Shown piece after piece: positions 1 through 8,959 of a stretch of 64,000 nt of DNA. The notes under the pieces were generated by a model. The model ran no database searches. It was given only the letters and a program-made list of their open reading frames with translations, and had not been told where the DNA came from. The first letter of the stretch is position 1. Every line of letters starts with the position of its first letter. Made by a program: the position numbers and the translations under genes. The DNA comes from Bacillota bacterium (lineage in GTDB: Bacteria; Bacillota; Sulfobacillia; JAIMAT01), in assembly GCA_029960955.1 (NCBI GenBank), contig JASBVS010000054.1, positions 1-64,000 of the forward strand, read 5' to 3'.

Positions 1-1
1 C

Positions 2-682
2 TTCGCCATCCTCTTCGAGGCGGTCTTCATCCTGACCACGGTGGACGCGGGCACGCGCGTGGCCCGCTTCATGTTCCAGGGCCTGGCGGGCCGCCTCTGG
101 CCGAAGTTCGGTGACGTGAGCTGGTATCCGGCGACGGTGATGGCGTCGGCGCTGACGGTCGCCATCTGGGGGTACTTCCTCTACGCCGGCGCCACCGATC
201 CGCTGGGCGGGATCAATACGCTCTGGCCGCTCTTCGGCATCGCCAACCAGATGCTGGGCGCGGTGGCGCTGGTGATCGCCACCACCGTCTTCGTCAAGAT
301 GGGCAAGGCCAAGTACAGCTTCGTCACGCTGGTGCCGATGCTCTTCATGTACGTCACCACCTGGACGGCGGCGCTGGAGAAGATCTTCTCGCCCGATCCG
401 GCCATCGGCTTCTGGGCGCACGCCAACGCCTTCGCGGCCAAGGTGGCGGCGGGGCAGATCCCGGCGCCGGCGAAGACGCTGGCGCAGGCGCACCAGGTCG
501 TCTTCAACGACCGGGTGGACGCGGTGCTGACGGGCGTCTTCCTGCTCATCATGGCCGGCATCCTGGTCGACGCGGTGCGCGCCTGGCTGCCCGTCCTCTC
601 CGGCAGGAAGCGGCCCGAGCTCCACGAGGAGCCCTATCGGCCGCGGGTCGCCTTCGAGCCCGGCACGGCCGGCGGTCGCTGA
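2..682 (+). CDS. cstA: Carbon starvation protein CstA, C-terminal part (5' end outside window)
   Basis: This is the last ~226 codons of a CstA-type pyruvate/peptide permease of the inner membrane; the reading frame is open from base 2. The segment FILTTVDAGTRVARF and the later LWPLFGIANQML are hallmark CstA motifs, and the rest consists of hydrophobic membrane segments ending in a short charged tail (ELHEEPYRPR). In the family CstA imports pyruvate, or peptides under carbon starvation, with a YbdD/YjiX small protein as genetic partner, and that partner follows at 782. The 5' end and promoter lie outside the window. Substrate cannot be decided from this fragment. Confidence 0.93.
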   Translation, partial: FAILFEAVFILTTVDAGTRVARFMFQGLAGRLWPKFGDVSWYPATVMASALTVAIWGYFLYAGATDPLGGINTLWPLFGIANQMLGAVALVIATTVFVKMGKAKYSFVTLVPMLFMYVTTWTAALEKIFSPDPAIGFWAHANAFAAKVAAGQIPAPAKTLAQAHQVVFNDRVDAVLTGVFLLIMAGILVDAVRAWLPVLSGRKRPELHEEPYRPRVAFEPGTAGGR

Positions 683-781
683 GCCGGTGGGGGGAGGGGT
701 GCCCGGCGCTCCGGGGGCTCCCGGCGCCGGGTCGCCCCTTCCTCCGCGGGCGCCCGCAGATCGACGGGAAGGGGTGAGGAA

Positions 782-991
782 GTGGACCTCGAAGCGTTCC
801 GGCGGCGCCTCGGACGGGCCTGGCGCCAGGCGCTCCGCGCCACCCGCGCCATCGCGGGCATCCCGGACTACGACCTCTACCTGGAGCTGCACCTGGCGCG
901 GGGCGAGCGACCCGAGCTGAGCCGCGCGGACTTCTTCCGCCGCGAGGTCGACAGGAAGTACGGCGACGGCGGCGGGATGCGCTGCTGCTGA
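782..991 (+). CDS. YbdD/YjiX family small protein, CstA partner
   Basis: A 69-residue soluble protein starting at GTG 782, with GGAAGGGGTGAGGAA as ribosome binding site. The family signature is visible: GIPDYDLYLELHL in the middle, a DFFRREVDRKYG stretch, and the C-terminal GGGMRCC that in relatives reads GGFRCC. Such proteins are nearly always encoded just after cstA/btsT-type permeases and are needed for their transport activity in enterobacteria. It sits 99 bp after cstA, probably in the same transcript. Length is typical (65-70 residues). No other function is suggested by the sequence. Confidence 0.9.
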   Translation: MDLEAFRRRLGRAWRQALRATRAIAGIPDYDLYLELHLARGERPELSRADFFRREVDRKYGDGGGMRCC

Positions 992-1139
992 AGGCCGCCG
1001 CCGCAGGCGCCGGCCCGCGCCCGGACGGGGACGGGATGGTAGGATAGGTGCCTGGGACTCGGCCGAGCCGCCGGTGTCGACGTGTGCCACGCGCCTCCGG
1101 TCGGATCGCGCTCCCGAAACCTGTGGCGAGGTGGAACGC

Positions 1140-2060
1140 TTGGAGGCCTGGTCCATCGTCAACCCGGCGGCCGGGCGCGGCGACGCGCTGCGCGCCTGGC
1201 GCCAGCTGGAGCGGGAGGCCCGGCCGGCGAACGAGCTGCGGGTCTTCTACACCGAGGGCCCGGGGCACGCCAGCCGGCTCGCCCGCCAGGCGGCGGAGGC
1301 CGGCGCGGAGCGGCTGCTGGTGGTGGGCGGTGACGGCACGGTGGGCGAGGCGGTCCGCGGCCTGGTGGAGACCGGGCGGCCGGCGGCGGAGCTGCCGGCG
1401 CTGGGCATCGTCCCGGCCGGCACGGGCAACGACTTCGGCCTCGGGCTCGGGCTGCCGGTCGAGCCGCAGGCGGCTCTGGAGCGGGCCCTGCAGGGGGAAC
1501 CGCGGGCGATCGACCTGATCCGCGTGGAGATCCCCGGCCTGGGAGGCTTCACCGGCGTCAACACCTTCGGCGCCGGCTTCGACGGCGCCATCGTCCACGA
1601 GGTCAACACCGCCTGGTACAAGTCCTTCCTCGGCGGCTTCAGCTACCACACCGCGGTGCTCAAGGGGCTCCTCACCTTCCGGCCGCTGACGGCCTGGCTC
1701 TCGGAGGAGGGGGGCGAGGAGCGGCGGTACGAGCGCGTCTGGCTCTGCAACTGCGTCAACACGGAGCGGCTGGCGGGCGGGATGAGGGCGGCGCCGGGGG
1801 CGGACGCCTCCGACGGCCGGCTCAACCTCTTCCTGGCGCACAGCCTCTCGCGAGCCGGCGCGCTGCCGGTCTTCACCCGCGTCATCCGCGGGACGCACCT
1901 GGGCGACCCGCGCACGCTGGTCCGGCCGGTCACCTCCTTCACCGTCCGCTTCGCCGAGGACGTGGCGGCGCAGCTGGACGGCGAGTGGCTGGGCCTGGTG
2001 CCCGCCGGAACCGTCGTCCGCGTGGCGGTCCTCCCCGGAGCGGTGCGCGTGGCCGGCTGA
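1140..2060 (+). CDS. YegS/BmrU-type lipid (diacylglycerol-like) kinase
   Basis: A protein of about 306 residues with the DAGK catalytic fold: WSIVNPAAGRG at the extreme N-terminus, the nucleotide-binding loop VGGDGTVGEAVRGL and the GTGNDFGLGLGLP motif. It probably phosphorylates diacylglycerol or a related lipid at the inner face of the membrane. The start is uncertain. TTG 1140 has GAGGTGG just upstream and places the conserved motif at residue 4; GTG 1131 and GTG 1074 are longer options with poorer context. A -10-like TAGGAT lies at 1040. A TPR/O-antigen-ligase-like gene follows after 34 bp. The lipid substrate is not predictable from the sequence. Confidence 0.85.
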   Translation: MEAWSIVNPAAGRGDALRAWRQLEREARPANELRVFYTEGPGHASRLARQAAEAGAERLLVVGGDGTVGEAVRGLVETGRPAAELPALGIVPAGTGNDFGLGLGLPVEPQAALERALQGEPRAIDLIRVEIPGLGGFTGVNTFGAGFDGAIVHEVNTAWYKSFLGGFSYHTAVLKGLLTFRPLTAWLSEEGGEERRYERVWLCNCVNTERLAGGMRAAPGADASDGRLNLFLAHSLSRAGALPVFTRVIRGTHLGDPRTLVRPVTSFTVRFAEDVAAQLDGEWLGLVPAGTVVRVAVLPGAVRVAG

Positions 2061-2094
2061 GCGGGCCCCGAGGGGCGGGACGGAGGCGAGAGCG

Positions 2095-4872
2095 TTGAGC
2101 GACGCGAAGAAGGGGCGACCCCGGCGGCAGCCGCCGCGCGCCAAGGAACGGCCGGCGGCCCGCACCCCGTCCGGCGCGAAGAGCAGGGCGGGCGCGACCT
2201 CGCCCCGCCTCCCGGGAGGAAGCGGCCTCGGCTGGGAGCACGGCCCCCTGGCGGGCGCCCTGCTGCTCCTGGCGCTGACGCCCTTCTTCCGGGGGCTCTA
2301 CTTCCCCCTGGAGCAGATGGTGGCGCTCCTGGTCGCCATCCCGCTGGCCGCCTGGGCGCTGGCGCTCCGCTTCCGCCGCGGCCGCGCCGACCCGTGGGCG
2401 CTCTTCCGCGGCCGGACCGCCGGCGCGCTGCTGCGCGCGCACTGGCCGGACGTGGCCGCCGTCGCCTTCTTCGTCGCCTACCTCCTCTCCACGCTGGTGG
2501 CCGTCGACCGCCGCGCGGCGGTCCAGGAAGACCTGAAGGTCCTCCTCTACCTGCTCGTCTACCTGGTCGTCCGCCTGGCCGGCCTCGGCTACGGGCGCCC
2601 CTCCGAGGCGGCGGCGGAGCGCGTCGCCCTGGCCGTGACGGTGACGCTGGTGGCCACCGGCGGCGCCGTCGCGATCACCGGCGTCGGCGTGGCGGCGGGG
2701 AGCTGGCAGTACAACGGCGCCTGGGACGGCACGCGCCTCTACTCGGTCTTCCAGTACCCCAACACGCTGGCCGCCTACCTGGCCGCCGGCCTGCTGGCCG
2801 CGCTCGGCCTCTGGGCCCGCGGGCTCGGCGGCGAAGACGGCGGGCAGGGCGACGAGGGCGAGAAGGCCGGGAAGGCCGCCCGCCTGTCGCCGCTGCGGCT
2901 GCTCGGCCTGGAGGGGCTGGCCGTCGCCGGCTACGCGGCGCTCTTCGCCTTCGTCTTCACCTACTCGCGCGGCGCCTACCTGGTCCTGCCGCTGACCGCG
3001 CTGGTCGGGCTCCCCTTCCTGCCGCGCGGGCGGCGCCTGGCCACGGTGCTGGAGGCGGCGGTGCTACTGCTGGCGCTCCTGCCCGGCGGCTTCGGCCTGG
3101 TCGGAGCCTCCTTCCCGCAGAAGGCCGGCGCGCTCTACCAGGCGGCGCAGGCGGGCCGCCTGGCCGCGGCCCAGGCGGGCGCCGGCTCCTTCGCCGTCTG
3201 GGCCACCTTCCTCGCCGGGCTGCCGGTGGTCCTGGTGGGCAGCTGGCTCGTCGCCCTCTGGGGCGGGACGGCCGCCCGCAGGGCGCTGGCGGCGGCGCGG
3301 AGGAGCCTCCTCCCCGGCGCGGGCGTCGCCGGCGCCGTGGCGCTCGGCCTCCGGGCGCCTGCGGGGCTCCTCGGCCTCCTGCCGGCCGCCCTGGCCCAGC
3401 GCCTGGCCCACATCGGCCTCTCCGACTACTCCGCCTGGTCGCGCCTGGACTGGGCGAAGGACGCGCTGCGGCTGGGCCTGCGCGACCCGATCCTGGGCAG
3501 CGGCGGAGGCGCCTGGAACGCGCTCTACCATCAGGTGCAGGCCTACCCCTACTGGTCGACGCAGGTGCACGACGCCTTCGCCCAGGTCTGGGTGGAGGCG
3601 GGCGCGCTGGGGCTGCTCGTCTTCCTGGCGCTCTGGGCCGGGCTGCTGCGGGGCATGGCGCGCGCGGCCCGCTCGGCCGGCGACGCGCTGCCCGGGAGGC
3701 GGGCGCTGGCGGCCGCGGCGGGGACGGCCGCGCTCCTCCTCGGCCTGCACAGCGCGATCGACTTCAACCTTTCGCTCTCCGCCGTCTCCGTCGCGCTCTG
3801 GGCGCTTCTGGCCGCCGTGCAGAACCTCTCCGACCGGGCGCCGGCCTGGGCGGCCCTGGCGGCGGGCGAGGGGCGGGCCGAGGCGGCGGCCGCCGCGGCC
3901 GCGGAGGCGGGAGGGCGGCAGGCCCGGCGCCGCGAGGAGGCGTCGACGCCTTGGAGCACGCGGGCGCTCGCCTTCTCGGCGCTCGGGCTCCTCTTCCTGC
4001 TGACGCTCTCGCTGGCCGTGGCTTTCCAGGACGGCCAGGCGGCCGCCCAGGCGCTCAACGGCCAGCGCTACCAGCAGGCGGCCGACCTCTTCCGCAAGGC
4101 GGAGTCGCTCGACCCCTGGACCGGCTCCTTCCGCTTCGACCGGGGGCAGGCGCTGGCCGCCCTGGCGGCGACGCAGCCGGGCGGGCCGGGCTCGCCCGGA
4201 GGGCAGCAGCTGCTGGCCCAGGCGCAGGCCGAGATGGAGCGGGGGATCGCGCTCAGCCCGACCAACGCCAACATGGCCTCCATCTACGGCGCCTTCCTGC
4301 TCCAGCACGGCCAGATCCAGCCCGGTCTGGCGCAGCTGGAGCGCGCCATCGCCCTGGAGCCGAAGGTCTCCGGCGGCTACGACAACCTGGCCAGCGCGCG
4401 CTGGCAGCTGGCGGCGCAGGAAGCGCTCCAGGCGGCGAACCCCGCCTCCGCCCCGGCGGCGCCCGCCGATCCGGCGGCTCTCCGCCTCCAGGCGCGCCGG
4501 CAGCTCCAGGCGCTGCAACAGCTCTGGAGCCGCTACCAGGCCGAACGCCGCACGGCGCCGCCGCAGGCGGTCCGGGAGGGCGTGGTCATGCCCGGGGAGA
4601 CGCCGATGTGGGATCTCCGCCTGGGCCAGCTGGCGCTGGTGCAGGGCAGGGCGGCGCAGGCCGCGCAACGGATCGCCCGGGCGCTGCCCGGGCTGCCCGC
4701 CCAGCTCCAGCCGGAGGCGGCCGCCTGGTGGAACCTGACCGGCCAGCCGCGCTCCTCGCTCTCGGCCGAGGCGGCCGGCGTGCTGAAGCAGCAGGAGGCC
4801 GCGGCCGGCTTCGCGCAGCAGAAGGCGGCCGCGGAGCGCGCGCTGCAGGCGCTCCGCGCCGCGGGCGGCTGA
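2095..4872 (+). CDS. O-antigen-ligase-like polytopic membrane protein with C-terminal TPR region
   Basis: A 925-residue protein from TTG 2095 (ribosome site GGAGGCGAG). Residues ~45-590 are a series of roughly a dozen hydrophobic segments with the Wzy_C/O-antigen-ligase-type motifs YPNTLAAYLAAGLL and TYSRGAYL and a large loop around DPILGSGGGAWN. One more membrane segment follows at ~625-645. From ~650 there are TPR-like helices (QALNGQRYQQAADLFRKAESLDP, GIALSPTNANM, LERAIALEPKV). Family members ligate or polymerise lipid-linked glycans, or attach glycans to proteins, at the outer face of the membrane; TPR-tailed versions are common in Gram-positives. The exact acceptor is unknown. The Ala- and Gln-rich tail is low complexity. 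Confidence 0.8.
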   Translation: MSDAKKGRPRRQPPRAKERPAARTPSGAKSRAGATSPRLPGGSGLGWEHGPLAGALLLLALTPFFRGLYFPLEQMVALLVAIPLAAWALALRFRRGRADPWALFRGRTAGALLRAHWPDVAAVAFFVAYLLSTLVAVDRRAAVQEDLKVLLYLLVYLVVRLAGLGYGRPSEAAAERVALAVTVTLVATGGAVAITGVGVAAGSWQYNGAWDGTRLYSVFQYPNTLAAYLAAGLLAALGLWARGLGGEDGGQGDEGEKAGKAARLSPLRLLGLEGLAVAGYAALFAFVFTYSRGAYLVLPLTALVGLPFLPRGRRLATVLEAAVLLLALLPGGFGLVGASFPQKAGALYQAAQAGRLAAAQAGAGSFAVWATFLAGLPVVLVGSWLVALWGGTAARRALAAARRSLLPGAGVAGAVALGLRAPAGLLGLLPAALAQRLAHIGLSDYSAWSRLDWAKDALRLGLRDPILGSGGGAWNALYHQVQAYPYWSTQVHDAFAQVWVEAGALGLLVFLALWAGLLRGMARAARSAGDALPGRRALAAAAGTAALLLGLHSAIDFNLSLSAVSVALWALLAAVQNLSDRAPAWAALAAGEGRAEAAAAAAAEAGGRQARRREEASTPWSTRALAFSALGLLFLLTLSLAVAFQDGQAAAQALNGQRYQQAADLFRKAESLDPWTGSFRFDRGQALAALAATQPGGPGSPGGQQLLAQAQAEMERGIALSPTNANMASIYGAFLLQHGQIQPGLAQLERAIALEPKVSGGYDNLASARWQLAAQEALQAANPASAPAAPADPAALRLQARRQLQALQQLWSRYQAERRTAPPQAVREGVVMPGETPMWDLRLGQLALVQGRAAQAAQRIARALPGLPAQLQPEAAAWWNLTGQPRSSLSAEAAGVLKQQEAAAGFAQQKAAAERALQALRAAGG

Positions 4873-4875
4873 GCT

Positions 4876-4917
4876 GGGAGAGGAGCCGGGAGAGGCGAGG
4901 GGAGAGGAGCCGGGAGA
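4876..4917 (+). repeat. 18-bp direct repeat, purine-rich
   Basis: GGGAGAGGAGCCGGGAGA occurs exactly twice, at 4876-4893 and 4900-4917, just after the stop of the O-antigen-ligase-like gene. The following 120 bp up to the HNH gene hold only GC-rich low-complexity sequence. No gene or clear terminator hairpin was seen there. Confidence 0.6.
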
Positions 4918-5041
4918 AAAGGGAGGCGGCGGGCGGCGCCTGCGTGCGGCAGGGCTGTCCGGCGCGGCGCGGCCGCCCGTCCCGGCGCTCCGCCCGCGCC
5001 GCCCGCGCCGCCCGCCCGGGCCCTCCCGGAGGCCGGCCGCG

Positions 5042-5746
5042 CTAGGCCCCGCAGGCGAAGCGCTCGTCGAAGATGTCGCCCACCCACGGCTCGAGCCAGG
5101 TGGCCTTGGGCCTGGGCGCGCGCTCCGGCCTCCGCTCCGCGCCCTCGCCGCGCTGCGGGCGGCTGCGCCGCCGGCGCCGGCGCCCCTTGGCGGCCGCCGG
5201 CTGCCCCTGGCCGTCCGCCTGCGGGCCCTGCGGGCCGGCGGCCTTCTCCGCCTCGACCCCGCCGGCCGCGGCCTCGGTCGCGCCCTCCTCGGGCGCCTGG
5301 CCGCGGGCGCGAAGGAAGGCCAGGACGACCGGGTGGGTCGGGCGGATCCGCTCCGCCGCGATGAACGCCTCCACGCTGCGGTCGCCCCGCCGCCCGTTGC
5401 ACTCCTGGCAGCTGCAGACGCAGTTCTCCAGGGTCGTCAGCCCGCCCTGGGACCAGGGCAGGAGATGGTCGACGGTGTTGCCCGGACCCCCGCACCAGGC
5501 GCAGCGGTAGCGGTCCCTCTGCAGGACCTGCCTGCGGATCCGCCGCGCGACGAAGGGGTTGTAGACCAGCTGGATGGTGGAACGTCCGCGCCACCGCGCC
5601 CGGCCCAGGCGGACTTCCTGGAGCGCGGTGCTGCGGCTGCAGGGATCCAGCTTCAGGCCGTCGCTGGTGAGCACCCGGATCGTCCGGGCTTCCTCCCTCG
5701 GGCGCCCTCCTCCCCGTGCGCCCGCGACGGCAGCAACGGCCTGCAT
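5042..5746 (-). CDS. HNH endonuclease with basic low-complexity tail
   Basis: About 234 residues. Residues ~60-125 carry a standard HNH module: VLQRDRYRCAWCGG (first zinc cysteine pair), TVDHLLPWSQGG (catalytic DH), TLENCVCSCQECNGRRGD (Asn and second cysteine pair). The N-terminal part resembles solitary Firmicutes HNH proteins (RVLTSDGLKLDPCS). The C-terminal third is rich in Ala, Arg and Gly (GRRRRRRSRPQR) and is probably disordered or nucleic-acid binding. The start is uncertain: ATG 5746 has no good ribosome site, and an internal GTG before the LTSDGLKL segment is an alternative. No restriction, phage or toxin partner is nearby, so its role is unknown. Confidence 0.8.
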   Translation of the reverse strand: MQAVAAVAGARGGGRPREEARTIRVLTSDGLKLDPCSRSTALQEVRLGRARWRGRSTIQLVYNPFVARRIRRQVLQRDRYRCAWCGGPGNTVDHLLPWSQGGLTTLENCVCSCQECNGRRGDRSVEAFIAAERIRPTHPVVLAFLRARGQAPEEGATEAAAGGVEAEKAAGPQGPQADGQGQPAAAKGRRRRRRSRPQRGEGAERRPERAPRPKATWLEPWVGDIFDERFACGA

Positions 5747-5809
5747 CGCTGCCGCAGGAATCGGCCGCCCCTCCTCTCTCGCTTGCGCAAGTCTCTTCGC
5801 ACGACCACC

Positions 5810-7144
5810 CTAGGCCGTCCGCCGCTCCACCTCGACGCCGAGGTACGTGGACATCTGCAACAGGTAGCGGTCCATGCCGCTCTCCCGCAGCTCCTCCGTC
5901 TCCGCCAGCGTGCGCCCGATCTCGGAGAGCGTCAGCTGGAGCTCGCTCCGCTCGCCCGCGCCGGCCAGGAGCGACGCGCTCTCCAGGAAGGCCTCGAAGG
6001 CGTCGGCGACGGCTCCCGCTTCGCGCGCGGCCATGGCGCTCACCCGCAGCGCGGCGCCGCGCAGGCGGGGATCGCCGCCCGCCAGCTCCAGCGCCTCGGC
6101 CGCGCACTGCCGGAGCTCCGCCACGTTCCCCAGCCCGTGCTCGACGGTGGCGAGCCCCACCAGCAGCCGGATCCGCTCCTCGCCCGAGGCGGCCTCCAGG
6201 GCGTCGAGCAGCTCCGCGCGCGCCTCCTCCAGCCGGCCCAGGTCGGCCAGGGCCATGCCGTACGCGCCGTGGGCCCGGGCGCGGCCCGCCTCCTCGCCCA
6301 GCTCGGCGAAGGCCTCGGTGGCGAGGTGGCCCCAGCGCGCGGCCTCCTCCGCCTCGCCGAGGCGCCGGTTGACGACCGCCAGCGCCAGAGCGAGGTGGGC
6401 GCGGAGCTCCTCCGGAAGCGCCCCGGCGCCCGCGGACGGGGAACTCGTCTCCTCGCGCGCCTCCGAAGCCTTGGCCAGCTCCTGCCAGGCCGCCTGGTAG
6501 TATTCCCTGGCCAGGGTGAAGAGCTCCAGCTCCAGGCAGAGGTCGCCCAGGCGCCGGCTGACCGCCACCCGCAGTTCGCCTTCGCCCTCGTCCACCCAGG
6601 CGAGCAGGTGGTGCGCGGCCATCAGGCGCTCCAGGACCGCCTCGCGGTTGCCCTCCGCCCGCTCCAGCTCGGCCAGGCGGAGGTGGAGCCGGACCACGCG
6701 CTCCCAGTCGCGCTCGCTCATGGCCCGGTCGAGGCAGGCCTGGAAGGTGGCGATCGCGGTCTGCGTGCGGCCCTCCGCGAGCGCCCAGAGGCCCAGCCGC
6801 CAGAGGACCTCGGTCACCATCCGGTTGCGGCCCTTGCTGCGGGCGACGGCGACCAGCTTGGCCATGGCGCGGCGGGCGAGGTCGGCCATGCCGCGTTCGA
6901 AGCAGCGCTGGCCGAAGGCGAGCAGGTGAGCCTCCCCGTCGGTTTCGGCCAGGTAGAGCTCGTAGAAGTGGCCGTCCGGCAACCCCAGGCCGCGGGTCAT
7001 GGTGTCCAGGGTGTCCACCGAAGGCCAGATGTGACCGAGCTCGACGGCACTGACGGCTGCACGTGTCAACTTTCCGGCGACCTGCGCCTGGCTGAGCCCG
7101 CGTTCGATGCGTAGCGCGCGAAGCCGTCGTCCCAGCGTGGTCAT
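5810..7144 (-). CDS. XRE-family HTH regulator with long TPR-like C-terminus
   Basis: 444 residues from ATG 7144. Residues ~4-58 form a Cro/C1-type helix-turn-helix (LRALRIERGLSQAQVAGKLTRAAVSAVELGHIWPS). The rest is all-helical with repeated Ala/Leu/Glu-rich 34-residue-like units (for example AIATFQACLDRAMSERDWE and AFAELGEEAGRARAHGAYG), as in Rgg/PlcR-like or RNPP-type peptide-sensing regulators and in other TPR regulators. It is divergent from murJ, and an inverted repeat TACAC-G-GTGTA lies between them at 7301-7311. A candidate peptide or ligand gene was not found beside it. Which genes it controls is unknown; murJ and itself are first candidates. Confidence 0.83.
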   Translation of the reverse strand: MTTLGRRLRALRIERGLSQAQVAGKLTRAAVSAVELGHIWPSVDTLDTMTRGLGLPDGHFYELYLAETDGEAHLLAFGQRCFERGMADLARRAMAKLVAVARSKGRNRMVTEVLWRLGLWALAEGRTQTAIATFQACLDRAMSERDWERVVRLHLRLAELERAEGNREAVLERLMAAHHLLAWVDEGEGELRVAVSRRLGDLCLELELFTLAREYYQAAWQELAKASEAREETSSPSAGAGALPEELRAHLALALAVVNRRLGEAEEAARWGHLATEAFAELGEEAGRARAHGAYGMALADLGRLEEARAELLDALEAASGEERIRLLVGLATVEHGLGNVAELRQCAAEALELAGGDPRLRGAALRVSAMAAREAGAVADAFEAFLESASLLAGAGERSELQLTLSEIGRTLAETEELRESGMDRYLLQMSTYLGVEVERRTA

Positions 7145-7300
7145 CTCTGCCGCAGCCGCCCCCCGTCGACAGATGCAACGAGTCGATCTTCCTCGCAAGC
7201 GTAGCAGAAATCCCCGCCCTTTGCACCAGGACGGCCATTTCCGGCATTCTGCCACAAGATGGGCGCCGGCGGGAGACGTGCGCGGCCGGCGCGGAAGTCT

Positions 7301-7311
7301 TACACGGTGTA
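7301..7311. promoter_or_regulatory. Inverted repeat in the HTH regulator/murJ divergent region
   Basis: TACAC-G-GTGTA, two 5-bp arms around one base, sits in the 243-bp divergent spacer in an unusually AT-rich stretch (TGTATGCTTATTCTTTGGG). It could be an operator for the XRE regulator. No convincing -35/-10 pair was recognised around it. Confidence 0.35.
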
Positions 7312-7387
7312 TGCTTATTCTTTGGGTTTTCGCGCGCGGCTCTTGGCCGGGTCGGGGGGCTCTGCGCGACCAGGCGAAAGGACGTGT

Positions 7388-8956
7388 GTGGCGAGCGTCG
7401 TGATCAACAAGCGCGAGTTCGCCCGGGCAGCCGGCGTGATCGCCGCCGCCACGGTGGCGTCCAAGCTCCTGGGCTTCGTCCGCGAAAGCGTCATCGCGGC
7501 CCGCTTCGGGGCCAGCGGCCTGACCGACGCCTACGTGGTGGCGCAGACCGTGCCGAACCTCGTCTGGCTGGTGGTGGGGACGGCGCTCTCCACCACCGTG
7601 GTCCCCGCCTACACCGCCGAGTACGTGCGCGACCCGCGGCGGGCGACCCAGCTCTACTCCAGCCTGATGATCCTGGTCAGCGGCGGCACGCTGCTCCTGG
7701 CGGCGCTCATGTGGGGGCTGACCGCGCCGATGATCCGCCTGATCGCGCCCGGCTTCCCGGAGGCGCGGATGGCGCTGGCGGTCCAGCTGACGAGGGTCCT
7801 CCTGCCCATGATGTTCTTCCTGTCGGTGGGCGCGATCCTGACGGGCGTCGAGCAGGCGCACCGGCGTTTCACCCTGCCGGCGCTGGCGCCGGTCTGGCAG
7901 AACCTGGTCGTCATCGGCTCCGTCCTCCTGCTCTCCGGCAGGCTGGGGATCGAGGCGGCCGCTCTCGGGCTGCTGGTCGGCACGCTGGCGCAGACGCTGG
8001 CCCAGCTGCCCGGGATGCGGGGCCTCGGGCGCTTCCGCTGGCGCGTCGACCTGCGCCAGCCGGCGCTGGCCGACGTGGGCCGGCTGATGACGCCGGTGCT
8101 GCTGGGCATGGTGGTGGTCCAGCTCAGCCCGGTGATCAACCGTATGCTCGGCTCCAACCTGCCCGCGGGCAGCATCTCGGCGCTCAACTACGCCAACCTG
8201 CTCTTCATGCTGCCCACCGGCCTCTTCACCGCGGCGGTCAGCACCGTTCTCTATCCGGCGCTCTCGGACCGCGTCGCGCGGGACGACCAGGCGGGGGCGC
8301 TCCACCTGACGCGGCGCGGCCTCGACCTGGGGCTTCTCATCGGGCTGCCCGTCGCCCTGCTGATGATGGTCCTGGGGGTGCCCATGGTCCGCTTCCTCTT
8401 CGAGCACGGCGCCTTCGACGCGCGCGCCACCGGCATGACCGCGCTGGCGCTCGCCATGTACGCGGCCGGCCTGCCGGCGGCCACCACCCAGGACGTGCTG
8501 CGCAGGACCTTCTACGCCCGGCAGGACACGCGCACGCCGATGGCGGTCAACATCGGCGGGGTGGCCGTCACCATCGCCCTCAGCTTCGCTCTGGTCGGCC
8601 CCATGGGGCTTGGCGGCCTGGCGCTGGCGGCGACCGTCGCCACCTGGGTGCAGAGCGCCTGGCTGGCGCTGGGCCTGAAGGGGCTGCGCCAGGCGCTGGA
8701 GGGGGAGGCGGGGAAGTGGGGGAAGATCCTGCTCGCCTCGCTGGCCATGGCGGCGAGCGAGTACGCCTGGCAGCAAGTGGCGGGGGTGCCGGGGCCGGGG
8801 ACGGGCATCCTCCGCCAGGCGCTCTGGCTCGGGGTCGCCACGGCCCTCTCGGCCGCCGTCTACGGGGCGGCGCTCTGGTTGCTGCGCGTGCCCGAGGTGG
8901 GGGAGGTCCTGGCCGCCGGCAGGCGGCTGGTGGCCCGCCGTCTCGCGGCCTCCTGA
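7388..8956 (+). CDS. murJ: MurJ-family lipid II flippase (MATE/MOP superfamily)
   Basis: 522 residues from GTG 7388, chosen because AAAGGA lies 5 bp upstream and the protein then begins just before the conserved ASKLLGFVRESVIAARFG motif. About fourteen hydrophobic segments follow. MurJ-type signatures include GLTDAYVVAQTVPNLVW, LLPMMFFLSVGAILTGVEQAHRRF, and FEHGAFDARATGMTALAL with the later DVLRRTFYARQDTRTP. The protein flips lipid II, or a related undecaprenyl-linked sugar, across the membrane for peptidoglycan or polymer export. An MFS gene follows after 3 bp and is probably cotranscribed. Whether this is the main cell-wall MurJ or a paralogue for another polymer cannot be told here. Confidence 0.9.
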   Translation: MASVVINKREFARAAGVIAAATVASKLLGFVRESVIAARFGASGLTDAYVVAQTVPNLVWLVVGTALSTTVVPAYTAEYVRDPRRATQLYSSLMILVSGGTLLLAALMWGLTAPMIRLIAPGFPEARMALAVQLTRVLLPMMFFLSVGAILTGVEQAHRRFTLPALAPVWQNLVVIGSVLLLSGRLGIEAAALGLLVGTLAQTLAQLPGMRGLGRFRWRVDLRQPALADVGRLMTPVLLGMVVVQLSPVINRMLGSNLPAGSISALNYANLLFMLPTGLFTAAVSTVLYPALSDRVARDDQAGALHLTRRGLDLGLLIGLPVALLMMVLGVPMVRFLFEHGAFDARATGMTALALAMYAAGLPAATTQDVLRRTFYARQDTRTPMAVNIGGVAVTIALSFALVGPMGLGGLALAATVATWVQSAWLALGLKGLRQALEGEAGKWGKILLASLAMAASEYAWQQVAGVPGPGTGILRQALWLGVATALSAAVYGAALWLLRVPEVGEVLAAGRRLVARRLAAS

Positions 8957-8959
8957 GCG

